This document shows positions 8,998 through 17,873 of a stretch of DNA of 64,000 nucleotides, in pieces. Made by a program: the position numbers and the translations under genes. Within the stretch, counting starts at the first letter, position 1. Each line of letters begins with the position of its first letter. The stretch lies in assembly GCF_018413645.1 (NCBI RefSeq), contig NZ_JAHCDA010000001.1, positions 496,001-560,000 of the forward strand, written 5' to 3'. The notes under the pieces are model-generated. The model had not been told where the DNA came from and did no database searches. It saw nothing but the letters and a program-made list of their open reading frames with translations. Source of the DNA: Roseococcus pinisoli (GTDB lineage: Bacteria > Pseudomonadota > Alphaproteobacteria > Acetobacterales > Acetobacteraceae).

Positions 8998-9765
8998 CTA
9001 TTCCGCGCCGGATCGGGCCGCCGAGGGCGGCGTTCCCGCGTGCCGCCGGAAGAGGCGCGCCAGGTGGGAGGGCGAGGCCAGCCCGACCGCGTGGGCGGCC
9101 GCCAACACGCCCTGCCCCGCCCCGATCCGCCGCGCCGCCTCCCGCACCCTGAGACCGTTGAGATGATCGGCGATGCTGGTGCCGACATGGCGCCGGAACA
9201 GCCGCGTCATCTGGCGGCGGGAAAGCCCGAAGCGGGCGGCCAGTTCCTCGAGCGAATGCGGCTCGTTCAGCCGCGCGCGCAGGTGCTCGACCAGGGCCTG
9301 CACGACGGCGGCGCCATGCTGTTCGGCGGTGGGTTCCGGCCCGACCTCGGCGGCTTCCTCCAGCAGCAGGCGGTCGGCAAGCCGGGCACGCTCGGAGGCG
9401 TCGGGCAGGCCGTCCCGATAGGCGAGAAGCGGGGTCATGGCCGGCGGCACCAGGCCGAGATGCCAGGCCCGCCGCGCCAGCGGCCAGCGCCCGAGCCGGG
9501 CGAGAGGAAGGTAGAGGACGAGGTGGCGATGCGCCTCCCCCGAGGCCCGCGTGCGATGCGCGAGGCCGGGAGCGACCAGCAGCGCCTGGCCCGGGCGCAG
9601 GGGCGACGTGGGGCGCCTGCCCTCCAGCTCGAAGCGCATCGCGCCCTGCCGCGGCAGCAGGAGCATGGCGCAGTCATGCGCGTGCCAGTCCGTGGCGTAG
9701 TCGGGCCCGGCGGCCGCGACAGCCGCCCCTTCGGCCCGGTTCAAGGCGAAGACCATGCGATCCAT
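8998..9765 (-). CDS. AraC family transcriptional regulator
   Basis: A 255-residue regulator. An N-terminal cupin-like sensing domain carries DWHAHDCAMLLLPRQG. The C-terminal AraC DNA-binding domain has two helix-turn-helix units (LEELAARFGLSRRQMTRLFRRH and the SPSHLARLFRRH element). It lies 48 bases upstream of the PhzF-like gene on the same strand and may control it. Confidence 0.87.
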   Translation of the reverse strand: MDRMVFALNRAEGAAVAAAGPDYATDWHAHDCAMLLLPRQGAMRFELEGRRPTSPLRPGQALLVAPGLAHRTRASGEAHRHLVLYLPLARLGRWPLARRAWHLGLVPPAMTPLLAYRDGLPDASERARLADRLLLEEAAEVGPEPTAEQHGAAVVQALVEHLRARLNEPHSLEELAARFGLSRRQMTRLFRRHVGTSIADHLNGLRVREAARRIGAGQGVLAAAHAVGLASPSHLARLFRRHAGTPPSAARSGAE

Positions 9766-9815
9766 ATAGGCGAAGCGCGGCGCCCTGGGAGTGGGAAAGC
9801 GATCCCGCCTGGGAC

Positions 9816-10730
9816 CTAGCCCGTCGCCGCGTCGCTCACCGCCCGCAGCAGCGTCAGCAGCGCCGTATTGACCGGCGTGGGCACCCCATGGCGCTCACCA
9901 CAGGCGACGACCGCGCCCGTAAGGGCATCGACCTCGAGCGCGCGCCCCGCAAGCCGGTCGAAATACATCGAGGTCCCGGCCTCGGGCGGATAGGACAGAA
10001 GCGCCGCCATGATCCGCTCGACCTCGTCGGGCGCAAGCTGGGCGCCATCGGCAAGCCCGACCGCGACCGCCTCCCCGAGGATGGAGCGGCACAGCACCTG
10101 GATGTCGGGGCGGCGGAAGACCGCCTGGCGCTGCTGCGTCAGCGCGGTGACCGGATTGGCCACGGCATTCAGCAGGAGCTTGCGCCAGGCGAGCGTCGCG
10201 AAGTCGGCGCTGCGCAGGATCCGCATCGGGCTGCCGTCCAGCAGCTCGGCAAAGGCCCTCCCCCCGGCATCGTCCCGCACGGCGAGCTCGTATCCGCCGG
10301 CGGGCCTGATGCGCACGCGATCGGGCGCGAGGCGCTCGCCATTGTAGTAGACGATGGTGGGCACGACGGTGGCCGGCCCCACGAGGGGCGCCAGATGCGC
10401 CTCATGCCCGATGCCGTTCTGCATCGCGGCGATCCTGGTGCCGGGGCCGCAAAGCCGCGCGAGCCACGGCGCCACCGACGCCGTCTGGTGCACCTTGGTC
10501 ACCAGCAGCACCCAGTCCACCGGCGCCGCTTCCTCGGGCCGGGTAAGCACCCGGGGCTGCACCTCCACCAGTCCTTGCGGCCGCTCGACGACGAGGCGCT
10601 CGATCGGCGACCGGACGCAGACGGTCACGTCATGCCGCTCCAAGGCTGCCAGGGTGCCGGCGACGACCCCGCCGATGGCGCCCAACCCGATGACGGCGAT
10701 GGTGGGGCGCCGCGGCGCGCCGGCCGTCAT
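9816..10730 (-). CDS. ketopantoate reductase (ApbA/PanE) family protein
   Basis: A 304-residue NADPH-dependent oxidoreductase. The nucleotide motif VIGLGAIGG is at residues 13-21. The catalytic Lys/Asn segment is WRKLLLNAVANPVTAL, and the C-terminal domain has SMYFDRLAGRALEVDA. The ATG at 10728-10730 overlaps the stop of the upstream MarR-GNAT gene by four bases. It could make pantoate for coenzyme A, but many paralogues act on other 2-oxo acids, and its partners here are not pantothenate genes. Confidence 0.85.
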   Translation of the reverse strand: MTAGAPRRPTIAVIGLGAIGGVVAGTLAALERHDVTVCVRSPIERLVVERPQGLVEVQPRVLTRPEEAAPVDWVLLVTKVHQTASVAPWLARLCGPGTRIAAMQNGIGHEAHLAPLVGPATVVPTIVYYNGERLAPDRVRIRPAGGYELAVRDDAGGRAFAELLDGSPMRILRSADFATLAWRKLLLNAVANPVTALTQQRQAVFRRPDIQVLCRSILGEAVAVGLADGAQLAPDEVERIMAALLSYPPEAGTSMYFDRLAGRALEVDALTGAVVACGERHGVPTPVNTALLTLLRAVSDAATG

Positions 10731-11680
10731 GCCGCCTTCCCCGCGGGCGCCGCGCCGTCGAGCCGCAACTCCCAGATCTGGCCCATGAGGTCCTTGCCGA
10801 AGGAATGGTGCGGCGCCTCCTCGACGAGGCTGAAGCCGGCACGCTGGTAGATGCGCCGGGCGGCGGCGAGGATGTCGTTGGTCCACAGCATCAGCGAACG
10901 GTCCCCCACCTGGCGGGCACGCGCGATGCAGGCATCGACGAGCTTCGCGCCGAGGCCGGTGCCGCGCGCTTCCGGCTCGACATAGAGCAGGCGCAGCTTG
11001 CCCGTGCCCGGCGTCTCGCCGCGCACCAGGAAGACGGAGCCGGCCACGCGGCCATCGATCTCGGCGATCCAGGCGGCGTCGTGGCCGGAATCGAAGGACT
11101 GCACGAAGTCGGCGAGGATGCGCGCGGCCATGGCGTCGAACTCGCCGTTCCAGCCGTATTCCTCGGCGTAGAGCACGGCCTGGCGATGGGCGATCCAGCC
11201 CAGGTCACCCGGCTTCAAATCCCGCAACGTCGCTTCAGGCATCGAACTGTCCTCGAAAACTTTCGTGATGGAATCGACCGCCGAGAGCAGGCGCCGGCGC
11301 CGGCCCTCCGGCAGGGTGCGCAGCAGCGTACCCACGGCCTCGTTCGTGTTGCGCTCGAGGGCCGCGAAGGTCGCGCGGCCTGCCCTGGTCAGGGAGAGCG
11401 GCCGGCGCCGGCCGCCCTCGGGGTCGGCATCGGATTCGAGCAGCCCGCGCTCGGCGAAGCGCTTCAGCGTACGGCTGAGCTGGCCGGAATCGAGATCGAG
11501 CGCGCGAAGGATATCGGCGGCGGCGGGCGCGGTCCGTTGCGCGAGCTCGTAGAGGATCCGCGCCTCGGTCAGCGTGAAGGGGCTGCCGTCGAGCCGCGCG
11601 TTCAGCAGGCCCAGACGGCGCGTGTAGAGCCGGTTGAAGGCGCGAAGGGCGGCGACCTCGCTCTGGCTGATATCCGTCAT
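10727..11680 (-). CDS. bifunctional MarR regulator / GNAT N-acetyltransferase
   Basis: A 317-residue fusion. Residues about 1-150 are a MarR winged helix (FTLTEARILYELAQRT, LDLDSGQLSRTLKRFAERGLL). Residues about 160-305 are a GNAT acetyltransferase with the acetyl-CoA loop ARGTGLGAKLVDACI and VGDRSLMLWTND. This architecture is known but its acceptor substrate is generally unassigned. It heads the reverse-strand unit, with a four-base overlap to the next gene, and a 33-base palindrome lies just upstream of its start. Confidence 0.87.
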   Translation of the reverse strand: MTDISQSEVAALRAFNRLYTRRLGLLNARLDGSPFTLTEARILYELAQRTAPAAADILRALDLDSGQLSRTLKRFAERGLLESDADPEGGRRRPLSLTRAGRATFAALERNTNEAVGTLLRTLPEGRRRRLLSAVDSITKVFEDSSMPEATLRDLKPGDLGWIAHRQAVLYAEEYGWNGEFDAMAARILADFVQSFDSGHDAAWIAEIDGRVAGSVFLVRGETPGTGKLRLLYVEPEARGTGLGAKLVDACIARARQVGDRSLMLWTNDILAAARRIYQRAGFSLVEEAPHHSFGKDLMGQIWELRLDGAAPAGKAA

Positions 11681-11690
11681 GAGGCCAGCC

Positions 11691-11723
11691 TAGGGGAATG
11701 CTGACTGAGTCAGCAATCCCCTA
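11691..11723. promoter_or_regulatory. 33-base near-perfect palindrome upstream of the MarR-GNAT gene
   Basis: The sequence is symmetric about position 11707: 15 of 16 base pairs match, with one mismatch at 11698/11716. The core is TGCTGACT-G-AGTCAGCA (11699-11715). It starts 11 bases upstream of the MarR-GNAT ATG and follows the stop of the DMT transporter gene by 29 bases on the same strand. MarR proteins bind such palindromes and usually repress themselves. As RNA it would also fold into a strong hairpin that could end DMT transcription. Confidence 0.65.
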
Positions 11724-11751
11724 TCCTGACACCAACAGCATGGTCCGGTGG

Positions 11752-12705
11752 TCAGGGCGAGCGGGGGCGGTGCGCGGCGATGCAGGACAGCACGCTGAGC
11801 ACCACCAGGCCGAAGGCCGCGGTCTCGAGCTGCGTCGGATAGCGCTGCTCCCACAGGAAGCCATAGACCAGCGCGAAGAGCGTCTCGAAGAGGATCATCT
11901 GCCCCACCATGGTGAGGGGCAGCAGGCGGCTCATCCGGTTCCACAGCGCATTGCCGCCGATCGAGGCCAGCACCGCCACGCCGACCGACACCGCCGCCAG
12001 CTGCGCCCAGGCCAGCGCGCTATGCTCGCCGGCGCCCAGGGCCACGGCCAGCGGGAGCAGCAGCACGGCCTGCGCCCCGGTCATCACCCCGGTGAGCAGG
12101 TTCCAGTCCTGGATGGAAACCTTGTCGAGCCGGCCGAGCCAGCGGCTGTTGCCGACCGCATAGGCCGTCCAGGAAGCCAGGGCACCGATGGCGCAGAGAA
12201 GACCCACGACCTGCTGGCGCACATCGCCGGAGGACGGCATGGCGATGGCCTGCCAGCCGATGCAGATCGCCCCCGCGGTGCAGAGCAGCAGGGACGGCAT
12301 CAGGCGGGCGAGCGGCACCGCGCCACGGTCCCGGCTACCGATGAGCGTGACCGTGACGGGGAGGAAACCGATGACGAGGGAGGTCATGGCGATGCCGCCG
12401 GTTTGGACGGCGTTCGACAGCAGCAGGTAGTAGAGCCCGTTTCCGGCCAGGGCGAGCCAGGCCAGCGCCAGCCATTGGCGAGGGGCCACCTGCCCGAGGA
12501 CCCTCCGCCAGCGCGGCGCGAGCAGCGCGGCCGAGAGCAGGCCGAAGGCCAGGAAACGCCCGACGGTCAGCTGCAGCGGGCTGAATCCGCGCACGAGTTC
12601 CGGCGCCAGGAACACCGTCCCCCAGAGCGCGCCCGCGCCCATGCCGAAGAGGATGCCGGTTGAAATGGAGTCGCCGGGAAGGCTGCGACTCTGGGTGATG
12701 CTCAT
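11752..12705 (-). CDS. EamA/DMT family transporter
   Basis: A 317-residue, ten-helix inner-membrane protein with two EamA repeats (GAGALWGTVFLAPELV in the first half, IGALASWTAYAVGNSRW in the second). Such proteins usually export amino acids or small metabolites. The ATG at 12703-12705 is the first codon that starts a transporter-like N-terminus, although no good Shine-Dalgarno precedes it. It is divergent from an Lrp/AsnC regulator, a common pairing for amino-acid exporters. Confidence 0.83.
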   Translation of the reverse strand: MSITQSRSLPGDSISTGILFGMGAGALWGTVFLAPELVRGFSPLQLTVGRFLAFGLLSAALLAPRWRRVLGQVAPRQWLALAWLALAGNGLYYLLLSNAVQTGGIAMTSLVIGFLPVTVTLIGSRDRGAVPLARLMPSLLLCTAGAICIGWQAIAMPSSGDVRQQVVGLLCAIGALASWTAYAVGNSRWLGRLDKVSIQDWNLLTGVMTGAQAVLLLPLAVALGAGEHSALAWAQLAAVSVGVAVLASIGGNALWNRMSRLLPLTMVGQMILFETLFALVYGFLWEQRYPTQLETAAFGLVVLSVLSCIAAHRPRSP

Positions 12706-12806
12706 GGGAGAGGGTCCGCAATCAGGAAGGTGCGGCCGAGGATTATCATCACCCCATCGGGAATTTTTCGCTTGATGGTGCACCTAAATGCAACAAATAC
12801 TCGTTT

Positions 12807-13286
12807 ATGGCCCGCAAAATGCAGCGTTCGCTCGACCCCTTCGACCGGTCGATCCTCCGCATCGTCCAGCGCGACAACAAGACGCCGCAGCGCACCATCG
12901 CCGAGCAGGTCAACCTCTCGGCCGCGGCGGTGCAACGCCGGATCGCCGCGATGGAGATGTCGGGCGTCATCGCGCGCAACCTCGCGCTCGTGGACCCGGC
13001 CTCGGTCGGCATGACCATCACCGCCATCGTCGAGGTGCTTCTGCGTGACGAACGGGCGAGAACGGTCGATGCGACCAAGGCGCTGTTCCGTGCCGCACCG
13101 GAGGTGCAGCAGTGCTACTATGTGACGGGCGGCACGAGCTTCGTGCTCATCATCATCGCGCCCGACATGGCGGCCTACGAAGGCACGACCCGGCGGCTCT
13201 TCGCGGAGAACGATGCGGTGGCCAGCTACCGCACCCTGATCGCCCTCGATCGCGTGAAGGCGGAGACGGCGATCGTGATTCCGTAG
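12807..13286 (+). CDS. Lrp/AsnC family transcriptional regulator
   Basis: A 159-residue regulator. The AsnC-type helix-turn-helix is near residues 10-60 (LDPFDRSILRIVQRDNKTPQ, NLSAAAVQRRIAAME), followed by an amino-acid-sensing RAM domain (VQQCYYVTGGTSFVLII). It is divergent from the EamA transporter across a 101-base, relatively AT-rich gap and most likely controls that exporter in response to an amino acid. Confidence 0.88.
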   Translation: MARKMQRSLDPFDRSILRIVQRDNKTPQRTIAEQVNLSAAAVQRRIAAMEMSGVIARNLALVDPASVGMTITAIVEVLLRDERARTVDATKALFRAAPEVQQCYYVTGGTSFVLIIIAPDMAAYEGTTRRLFAENDAVASYRTLIALDRVKAETAIVIP

Positions 13287-13335
13287 CGGCGGATTGAGGC
13301 ACGCCGAAGCGCACGGGATGCGGATAGGAAGCGAC

Positions 13336-14106
13336 ATGGCCGTGGATGCAGACGGGTTTATTCCGACCCTTCCCGATATCGCCTTCCAGAGCGAGTTCCG
13401 GCCGCTCCTCAACGAGGCGCGTCTTCGGCTTGCCGCCGAGGCCGGTCCGCTGCTTCACAGCCTCTACGTCTATGGAAGCGTCGCCGAAGGGCGGGCTGTC
13501 CCCTATCGCTCGGATCTCGATCTCTCGCTGGTGGTGATCCGAGCGCTTTCAGAAGCGGAAGCGGCGAAACTCGATGAAATACGGGCCTGGCTGGAGAGGG
13601 CGCATCCCGTCGCCACCAAGGTCGATTTCGACATCGGCACCCTCGACGAGGTGCGATCTGCCGAAGGTAAGTTCAGCTGGGGCTATTGGCTGAAGCATCA
13701 TTGCCAGTGCCTCCACGGCGACGATCTGCGCCCGGAGTTCAGCCCCTTCCGGCCCTCCAGGGAAATCGCCTGGGCCGTCAACGGCAACTACCGCACCGTG
13801 CTTTCCGATTACGACGCCCGCATCCGCCTCGCGCCCACGGAGGAGGAAGCGCAGAGGCTCCAGCGCGAGGCCGCGCGGAAGGTCATCCGCTCGACCAATA
13901 TCCTTCGACGGGACACGGATACCGACTGGCCGATGACGCTCGAGGAGCACGTCGCGCGGCTGACCCGACGCCATCCTCTCATGGCGGCCGAGGCGCAGTT
14001 CTTCCTGGCGCAAGCGAGCCTGCCCGCGGGCCCACCCTCGGTTTTCCTGACGCATCTGCGCAGGTTCGTTCAGTGGATGAGCAGCGAGAGCGATCCGCCC
14101 GCTTGA
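13336..14106 (+). CDS. nucleotidyltransferase domain protein
   Basis: A 256-residue protein with the polymerase-beta-type nucleotidyltransferase signature YGSVAEG followed by RSDLDLSLVV, giving the GS and DxD metal-binding residues, plus a third acidic region VDFDIGTLDE. The C-terminal half is helical, as in aminoglycoside-type or MNT-like enzymes. The ATG at 13336 has GGAAG seven bases upstream and is preferred over two earlier in-frame ATGs. No HEPN toxin partner is visible next to it. The substrate is unknown. Confidence 0.75.
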   Translation: MAVDADGFIPTLPDIAFQSEFRPLLNEARLRLAAEAGPLLHSLYVYGSVAEGRAVPYRSDLDLSLVVIRALSEAEAAKLDEIRAWLERAHPVATKVDFDIGTLDEVRSAEGKFSWGYWLKHHCQCLHGDDLRPEFSPFRPSREIAWAVNGNYRTVLSDYDARIRLAPTEEEAQRLQREAARKVIRSTNILRRDTDTDWPMTLEEHVARLTRRHPLMAAEAQFFLAQASLPAGPPSVFLTHLRRFVQWMSSESDPPA

Positions 14107-14130
14107 GCGATCAGGATAGCTTGTCGCTCA
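14104..14130. terminator. small hairpin spanning convergent stop codons
   Basis: TGAGCGA (14104-14110) pairs with TCGCTCA (14124-14130). The arms contain the stop codons of the nucleotidyltransferase and of the SpoIIM-like gene. There is no T-run, so a terminator function is uncertain. Confidence 0.3.
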
Positions 14131-14751
14131 CAGGAACTGCGGCACCAGATAGATCACCTCGATCCCCTCGTAGATGGCGCCGATCAACAGCATCAGCACG
14201 ATGAGGATGTAGAGCCGCGCGACGGCAACGGCCCCGGCCTTGTAACCCTCCCAATGGGAGCCCAGCCCGTACTGGTCCGGAAGCAGGAACATCCGGGCGT
14301 GGACATAGGCCGCGAAGGCGCCGAGCACATAGGCCATCCCCTCGATCACCAGCGTGAGCGAATGGGGCATCATCATGCCGCCATAAGGACCGAGTGGAGC
14401 GAAGGAGAAGCCCCAGATCACCCCGCGATACAGCGTGATGAGGATCCCGGTGAACGGGAAGATGAATGACGGAAGCGTCGTCATGGTCACCGAGACGGTG
14501 AGATTCACGAAGAAGGTGGCGGCGATCGCCATCAGCAGCTGCCGGCTTCCGTACAGGCCCGCGGCCCATCGCAGGATTCCCGGCTGCTCGAAGGAGCCAT
14601 GGGCCTGGTCCTGAAAATAGGTCTGCAGATCCGGCACGAACATGGCCACGGCCATGGCGGCGAGCAGAAGCCCGAAGAAGGCGAGGCTCAGCGCCACGAA
14701 CGCCATCTTATGGCGTGTGATGAGCGATATCGCCTCGTGAAAATGATGCAT
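14128..14751 (-). CDS. SpoIIM/DUF95-like integral membrane protein
   Basis: A 207-residue protein with about five hydrophobic helices. The order of features resembles the stage II sporulation protein M family: a first helix, a hydrophobic FFVNLTVSVTMTT segment, a PHSLTLVIEGMAYVLGAF segment matching the family PHG..E motif, and a last helix LIGAIYEGIEV. In non-sporulating bacteria its function is unknown. AAGGA eight bases before the ATG at 14751 supports the start. It is divergent from a TetR gene whose operator lies between them. Confidence 0.6.
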   Translation of the reverse strand: MHHFHEAISLITRHKMAFVALSLAFFGLLLAAMAVAMFVPDLQTYFQDQAHGSFEQPGILRWAAGLYGSRQLLMAIAATFFVNLTVSVTMTTLPSFIFPFTGILITLYRGVIWGFSFAPLGPYGGMMMPHSLTLVIEGMAYVLGAFAAYVHARMFLLPDQYGLGSHWEGYKAGAVAVARLYILIVLMLLIGAIYEGIEVIYLVPQFL

Positions 14752-14882
14752 CACCCGTTCCTTGAAAGGTTCGGCGATCGGGTGGCTGCGCAGCGGGGCC
14801 GGGAGCCCGCGATTCCGCAGCAATCCTCCTCGCGCCCCCACCGCCATTCACGCCCAAGGCGTCGCTTGTCCTTCGACCACCT

Positions 14883-14927
14883 TTGACATCTGTCACTTAG
14901 TGACATACATCATGTCACTAAGTGACA
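14883..14927. promoter_or_regulatory. double palindromic operator upstream of a TetR gene
   Basis: Two 15-base near-palindromes, TGTCACTTAGTGACA (14891-14905) and TGTCACTAAGTGACA (14913-14927), are exact reverse complements of each other, seven bases apart. They follow a TTGACA -35-like box (14883-14888) and cover the expected -10 region of the TetR gene at 14944. This is a textbook layout for autorepression; binding by the adjacent TetR is inferred. Confidence 0.75.
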
Positions 14928-14943
14928 GCAAGGAGCTGGACCG

Positions 14944-15552
14944 ATGGAGGACGAAGATCCCCGCCTGGCGGTGTCCCGGCACGCGGCCCGGCTCTTCCTG
15001 GAGCACGGCGTCGCGGGGACCAGCGGGGACGACATCGCGGCCGCGGCCGGCCTCTCGAAGCGCACGGTCTGGCGCTATTTCCGGACGAAGGAGAACTGCG
15101 TCGAGCCGCTCTTCTCCGCCACGGCGCTCCGCTTCGCCGCGACGCTGCGCCGGTGGCCGCGGAACATGTCGATCGAGGACTATTTCCAGGCCTGCCTCGG
15201 GCCTGACCATGCGACGCCGGAGGAGCTGTCGGACGGCCTGCTCGCCGTGCGCCTCATCGCGCGCCTGCCCGACGAGCCCGCGCTGCGCGCCGCCTGGCTG
15301 ATGTCCTGCCAGATCAGCGAAGAGGCGCTCGCCAAGGTCATCGGCGAGCGCCTGCATCGCTCCGCCGAGGATTTCGAGGTCCGCCTCTGCGCGGCGACGG
15401 TCATTGCGGCCGTGCGCGTCGTCGATGAGACGGTCAGCACGGCGGCCATCAAGCACGGCCAGAAATTCACCCTCGAGGAGATTAACAGCATGCTCGCCCG
15501 CTCCGTCCGGGCCGCCAGCACGCTGCCGATCTCAGACCCCGTGGGTTCCTGA
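14944..15552 (+). CDS. TetR family transcriptional regulator
   Basis: A 202-residue regulator with an N-terminal helix-turn-helix at about residues 10-57 (GTSGDDIAAAAGLSKRTVWRYFRTKE) and a helical effector domain. AAGGAG eight bases upstream supports the ATG at 14944. A double palindrome lies 17-53 bases upstream. It is followed 60 bases later by a prolyl oligopeptidase on the same strand and is divergent from the SpoIIM-like gene; either could be a target. Confidence 0.88.
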   Translation: MEDEDPRLAVSRHAARLFLEHGVAGTSGDDIAAAAGLSKRTVWRYFRTKENCVEPLFSATALRFAATLRRWPRNMSIEDYFQACLGPDHATPEELSDGLLAVRLIARLPDEPALRAAWLMSCQISEEALAKVIGERLHRSAEDFEVRLCAATVIAAVRVVDETVSTAAIKHGQKFTLEEINSMLARSVRAASTLPISDPVGS

Positions 15553-15612
15553 ACGACCGGCCTGGTCGCTGCCACCGCCTGCCCCGACAATCCCATCCGG
15601 AGATTTCGACAG

Positions 15613-17673
15613 ATGCCCGCCATCACCTATCCCAAGACCGAGCGCAGCGATGTCCGCGAGGAGCATTTCGGCGTCACCGTCGCCGACCCCTATCGCTGGC
15701 TCGAGAACGATGTCCGCGCCGACACGAAGGTCGCCGATTGGGTCGAGGACCAGAACCAGGTGACGGACACCTATCTGGACGCCCTGCCCGCCCGCAAGGC
15801 CTTCCAGGACCGGATGACGGAGCTGTTCGACTACGAGCGCCTCTCGGTGCCGCAGAAGCGCGGAGCGCGGTACTTCTACCTCCGCTTTGCCGGGTCCACC
15901 GGCCATGGCGTGCTGCATGTCCGCGAGGGCCTGGACGGCGCGGACCGCGTGCTGATCGACCCCAACGCCTGGTCGAAGGATGGAAGCGTGGCGCTGGGCG
16001 AATGGTCGGTGTCCGACGACGGCGAGCACCTGGCCTATGCCGTGCAGGATGGCGGCGCGGACTGGCGCACCATCAGGGTGCTGAAGGTGGCGACGGGCGA
16101 GATCCTCGGGGACGAAGTCCGGTGGGCGAGGTTCACCGCGCTGGACTGGATGAAGGACGGCTCGGGCTTCTTCTACTGCCGCTATCCGGAGCCGGAAGCG
16201 GGCATGGCCCTGCAGGCGAGCGTCGAGAACCACGCGATCTATTTCCACCGGCTCGGCACCCCGCAGGCCGAGGACCGGCTGCTCTACGCCACGCCCGATC
16301 AGCCCCGGCTGCTGCACCTCTTCGAGATCACGAAGGACGGACGCTACGCGGTGATCATCTCCTCACCCGGCACGATGGCCGCGGCGCTGACGGTGGTGGA
16401 TCTGACCGAGGCCGCGTGGCGGCCGCGCAAGCTGATCGAGGACTTCGACAACGAATGGAACGTCTTCGGAAACCGGGGGACGAAGCTCTTCATCGGGACC
16501 AGCCGGGATGCCGAGCGCCGGAAGCTCGTCACGCTCGATCTGGCCGAGGCGAACCCCGTCTTCACCGACCTCGTGGGCGAGCGTGAGGCCGTCCTGACCA
16601 GCGCCTGGCTGATCGGCGGGCGCGTGCTCGCCTCCTATCTCGTCGACGCGAAGACGGAGATCCTGCGCTACGATCTGGAAGGCCGGCCCGACGGCGTGGT
16701 GGAGCAGCCGGGGATCGGCAGCGTGCTGGGCTTCCAGGGCGATCCGGACGATCCGGAAAGCTTCTTCGTCTTCACCAGCTATGACGCACCGACGACCGTC
16801 TATCGCTACGACGTGGAGACCCGCGAGGCCTCCATCTGGACGAAGCCGCAGCTTCCGCCCGGCCTCGACCGGATCGTCGTGGAGCAGCATTTCTGCACCT
16901 CGAAGGACGGCACGCGCGTCCCGATGTTCGTGATGCGGCGCAAGGACGTCACGGGGCCCGCGCCCACGCTGCTCTATGGCTATGGCGGCTTTTCCATCAA
17001 CCTCGTCCCCATCTACTTCCCGCCCTACCAGGCGTGGGTGGAGCAGGGCGGCGTGCTGGCGGTCGTCAATCTCCGCGGCGGCGGCGAATACGGCAGGGCG
17101 TGGCATGAGGCGGGCCGGCTCGGGAACAAGCAGAACGTCTTCGACGACTTCATCGCGACCGCCGAGTATCTGCAGGCGCAAGGCATCGCGTCGCCCGACG
17201 GCCTTGCCATCAAGGGCGAGTCCAATGGCGGGCTCCTGGTCGGGGCCGTGGTGAACCAGCGGCCGGAGCTCTTCGCCGCGGCCCTGCCCGGCGTGGGCGT
17301 GATGGACATGCTGCGCTACGACCGGTTCACCGGCGGCCACCTCTGGCTCCCGGAATACGGCAGCCCGGCGGAGGAGGCGCATTTCCGCAATCTCATGACC
17401 TATTCGCCCTATCACACCATCGCCCAGAGCAAGACCTATCCGGCGATCCTGGTTACGACGGCCGACATGGACGACCGCGTGGTCCCCGCCCACAGCTTCA
17501 AGTACATCGCCGCGGTACAGGCCGCCGACCTCGGCCCCCGCCCCCACCTGATCCATGTGGAGACGCGCTCGGGCCACGGCATGGGCAAGCCCACCGAAAA
17601 GGTCATCGCGGAATACGCGGATCAGTGGGCCTTCGCCGCGCGGTGGACGGGGCTGGACGTCAAACCGGTCTGA
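15613..17673 (+). CDS. prolyl oligopeptidase (S9 family serine peptidase)
   Basis: A 686-residue peptidase, close to the usual length. The N-terminal beta-propeller begins after a VADPYRWLE motif. The C-terminal alpha/beta hydrolase domain has the nucleophile Ser537 in KGESNGGLL, the acidic segment DMDDRVVP near 618-625, and His655 in RSGHGMG. Upstream GFS/GGGEYGRAWHEAG motifs are typical. No signal peptide is seen, so it should cleave short proline-containing peptides in the cytoplasm. Confidence 0.92.
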   Translation: MPAITYPKTERSDVREEHFGVTVADPYRWLENDVRADTKVADWVEDQNQVTDTYLDALPARKAFQDRMTELFDYERLSVPQKRGARYFYLRFAGSTGHGVLHVREGLDGADRVLIDPNAWSKDGSVALGEWSVSDDGEHLAYAVQDGGADWRTIRVLKVATGEILGDEVRWARFTALDWMKDGSGFFYCRYPEPEAGMALQASVENHAIYFHRLGTPQAEDRLLYATPDQPRLLHLFEITKDGRYAVIISSPGTMAAALTVVDLTEAAWRPRKLIEDFDNEWNVFGNRGTKLFIGTSRDAERRKLVTLDLAEANPVFTDLVGEREAVLTSAWLIGGRVLASYLVDAKTEILRYDLEGRPDGVVEQPGIGSVLGFQGDPDDPESFFVFTSYDAPTTVYRYDVETREASIWTKPQLPPGLDRIVVEQHFCTSKDGTRVPMFVMRRKDVTGPAPTLLYGYGGFSINLVPIYFPPYQAWVEQGGVLAVVNLRGGGEYGRAWHEAGRLGNKQNVFDDFIATAEYLQAQGIASPDGLAIKGESNGGLLVGAVVNQRPELFAAALPGVGVMDMLRYDRFTGGHLWLPEYGSPAEEAHFRNLMTYSPYHTIAQSKTYPAILVTTADMDDRVVPAHSFKYIAAVQAADLGPRPHLIHVETRSGHGMGKPTEKVIAEYADQWAFAARWTGLDVKPV

Positions 17674-17714
17674 CGGCCGACCGGGACCGACCGCCCGCCA
17701 TTCGCCTCCGCCGC

Positions 17715-17739
17715 GCCTGCCCGGTACTTCCGGGCGGGC
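17715..17739 (+). terminator. hairpin after prolyl oligopeptidase
   Basis: GCCTGCCCGG (17715-17724) pairs with CCGGGCGGGC (17730-17739) with one G-T pair and a five-base loop, 42 bases after the peptidase stop. No T-run follows, so it is only terminator-like. Confidence 0.4.
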
Positions 17740-17873
17740 CGGCGGGGCAGCCGAGGCCACGCCTGGCGGTCCCTGGGCCTGTGGGCGTCGGCCATTGATT
17801 CGGTTCGTTCACGAAATCTAGTCGGAAGCGCGAATCCAAGCTTATCCTGATGGGAACCAACAGGGGGACCGTC

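Noticed and set aside
13336-14751. Nucleotidyltransferase plus neighbour as an MNT/HEPN toxin-antitoxin pair
   Set aside because: The neighbour is a multi-helix membrane protein on the other strand with no HEPN motif, and the nucleotidyltransferase is longer than MNT antitoxins.
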